Source of the DNA: Caryophanales bacterium UBA6985
GTDB taxonomy: Bacteria > Bacillota_I > Bacilli_A > RF39 > UBA660
Assembly (NCBI GenBank): GCA_002450035.1
Contig: DJYF01000042.1
Coordinates: 1-21,404 of the forward strand
Length of the DNA stretch: 21,404 nucleotides
Reading direction: 5' to 3'
The stretch's first letter is position 1, and each line of letters starts with the position of its first letter. A program made the position numbers and the translations under genes. The notes under the pieces were generated by a model, which saw nothing but the letters and a program-made list of their open reading frames with translations, did not search any database and was not told the origin of the DNA. Positions 20,774 to 21,404 of this stretch are shown piece after piece.

Positions 20774-21319
20774 ATGAAAAAGTATTTAATTATTCTTTTG
20801 ATTGCATTTTTATTTGTTTTTTCTGGGGGAGTAACTACTTACAAGACAACTATTAACAGTTTACAATCTAATTATTTTCGTCTAGTTGATTATGAAAATG
20901 CTAAGAGTAATTTTTATTTAGATTCTGTTTATGTAATGGATGGAAAACTTGAACCTGAGTTTAATGATGATACATATAACTATAAAGTATATGTTCCTTC
21001 AAATACTAAAAAGTTAACAATGTCTTTTAGACCTCAGTCTAAGTATTGTACTGGTGAGATTGAAGGAAATGAAAATCTAACTAATGGATCTGTTGTTAAA
21101 ATTAATACTGTAGATGGGACAGGAGCAACATTTACATATACTTTTACTGTGGTTTACTCGAATTCAAAAGTTTTAATAGTTATATTAATAATATTTATAT
21201 CTTTAATTGTATTAGGTGGAATAACAGTTTTAGTTTTATATATATTACAAAAGAAAGGTTATATACATCTAAACTTTAAGAAAAAAGAAGAAGTAGAAAA
21301 TGGAAATTATGTAAATTAA
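20774..21319 (+). CDS. Membrane protein with cadherin-like beta-sandwich domain
   Basis: The 181-residue protein has an N-terminal hydrophobic segment (residues 4-20: signal anchor or signal peptide), an extracytoplasmic domain (about 25-130), a second strong membrane helix (about 132-158) and a short basic/acidic cytoplasmic tail. Residues ~49-128 (LDSVYVMDGKLEPEFND, then YNYKVYVPSNTKKLTM, then FTYTFTVVY) follow the pattern of the cadherin-like beta-sandwich family (Pfam Cadherin-like, PF12733), which mediates surface or cell-wall contacts. It is probably monocistronic, having its own promoter and a weak terminator. No specific function can be assigned. The fold is inferred from the sequence pattern. 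Confidence 0.7.
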   Translation: MKKYLIILLIAFLFVFSGGVTTYKTTINSLQSNYFRLVDYENAKSNFYLDSVYVMDGKLEPEFNDDTYNYKVYVPSNTKKLTMSFRPQSKYCTGEIEGNENLTNGSVVKINTVDGTGATFTYTFTVVYSNSKVLIVILIIFISLIVLGGITVLVLYILQKKGYIHLNFKKKEEVENGNYVN

Positions 21320-21328
21320 TTTCCTTTT
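21302..21328 (+). terminator. Probable intrinsic terminator at the end of the membrane protein gene
   Basis: GGAAATTA (21302-21309) pairs with TAATTTCC (21317-21324) around a 7-base loop, followed by TTTT. The stem is AT-rich and the T tail short, so it is weaker than the others. The 5' arm is coding and the stop codon lies at the start of the 3' arm. Confidence 0.55.
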
Positions 21329-21331
21329 ATA

Positions 21332-21360
21332 TTGAAAAAATAATTATAAAAATTTATAAT
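21332..21360 (+). promoter_or_regulatory. SigA-type promoter for the gene truncated at the window end
   Basis: TTGAAA (21332-21337), a 17-base spacer and TATAAT (21355-21360). Another TATAAT overlaps the next stretch (21362-21367). It leads into AAAGGAAG (21370-21377) and an ATG at 21384. Confidence 0.75.
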
Positions 21361-21383
21361 TTATAATAGAAAGGAAGATGAAA

Positions 21384-21404
21384 ATGAAAAATACAAGAAA
21401 GGGT
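21384..21404 (+). CDS. 5' end of an unidentified gene, cut by the window edge
   Basis: Only seven codons (MKNTRKG) are visible. The start is supported by AAAGGAAG (21370-21377) 6 bases upstream and by a consensus-like promoter. Nothing can be said about its product. Confidence 0.55.

Noticed and set aside
1..21404. Whole-genome use of genetic code 4 (TGA = Trp)
   Set aside because: The native genes read full length with TGG as the only Trp codon and have no internal TGA. The one internal TGA is in the apparently foreign DUF1016 gene.
1..21404. CRISPR array, tRNA, rRNA or insertion sequence
   Set aside because: I saw no regularly spaced identical repeats, no tRNA-like or rRNA sequence and no transposase fragment on either strand.

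Overview
The window is strongly AT-rich DNA. Its housekeeping genes (Prs, Lon, MutS, bL21, Prp, bL27 with a cleavable N-terminus, ParC) point to a low-GC Firmicute of the class Bacilli, possibly one of the uncultured gut lineages near the Mollicutes. That placement is an inference from gene content and protein style; there is no rRNA to confirm it. All genes lie on the + strand, with short gaps, -10 boxes close to the ribosome binding sites, and intrinsic terminators that mostly start inside the preceding coding sequence.

Layout. (1) 1-2475: a small NAD/PRPP cluster: a PncC-type NMN amidase (CinA C-terminal domain), an NrtR-like Nudix regulator with a degenerate Nudix box and a winged-helix tail, and a PRPP synthetase. 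(2) 2477-4832: Lon protease with its own promoter and terminator. (3) 4848-11969: a three-gene operon of very large prepilin-like proteins (387, 928 and 1027 aa). Each has a short basic leader, a Gly before the cleavage site and a hydrophobic helix, followed by an ectodomain far larger than that of a normal pseudopilin. The second carries an InlB-B-like repeat; the third carries about 17 'MF..C..L' units of the BspA/DUF285 type. No ATPase, platform protein, major pilin or prepilin peptidase is present here. This is the most novel part of the window. (4) 11974-13226: a membrane-anchored PDZ/Lon-like protease (YlbL/SepM family) and a 66-aa hypothetical protein. (5) 13245-15829: MutS.

(6) 15830-17075: a decaying accessory patch holding a RhuM-family fragment and a DUF1016 (YhcG-type, PDDEXK) gene. 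The latter is interrupted by one in-frame TGA at a position where relatives have Trp. (7) 17076-18158: the conserved rplU-prp-rpmA operon with a strong promoter, an L21 leader RNA and two tandem terminators. (8) 18170-20720: parC, separate from parE. (9) 20722-21328: a small membrane protein with a cadherin-like beta-sandwich domain. (10) The window ends at the first codons of another gene with a clear promoter and ribosome binding site.

None of the 15 intact genes stops with TGA (9 TAA, 6 TAG), while the DUF1016 locus has TGA both inside and at its end. The 28 Trp codons I counted in the native genes are all TGG. Genome-wide TGA-as-Trp coding is therefore unlikely; TGA is probably a disfavoured stop, and the DUF1016 gene probably came from elsewhere.
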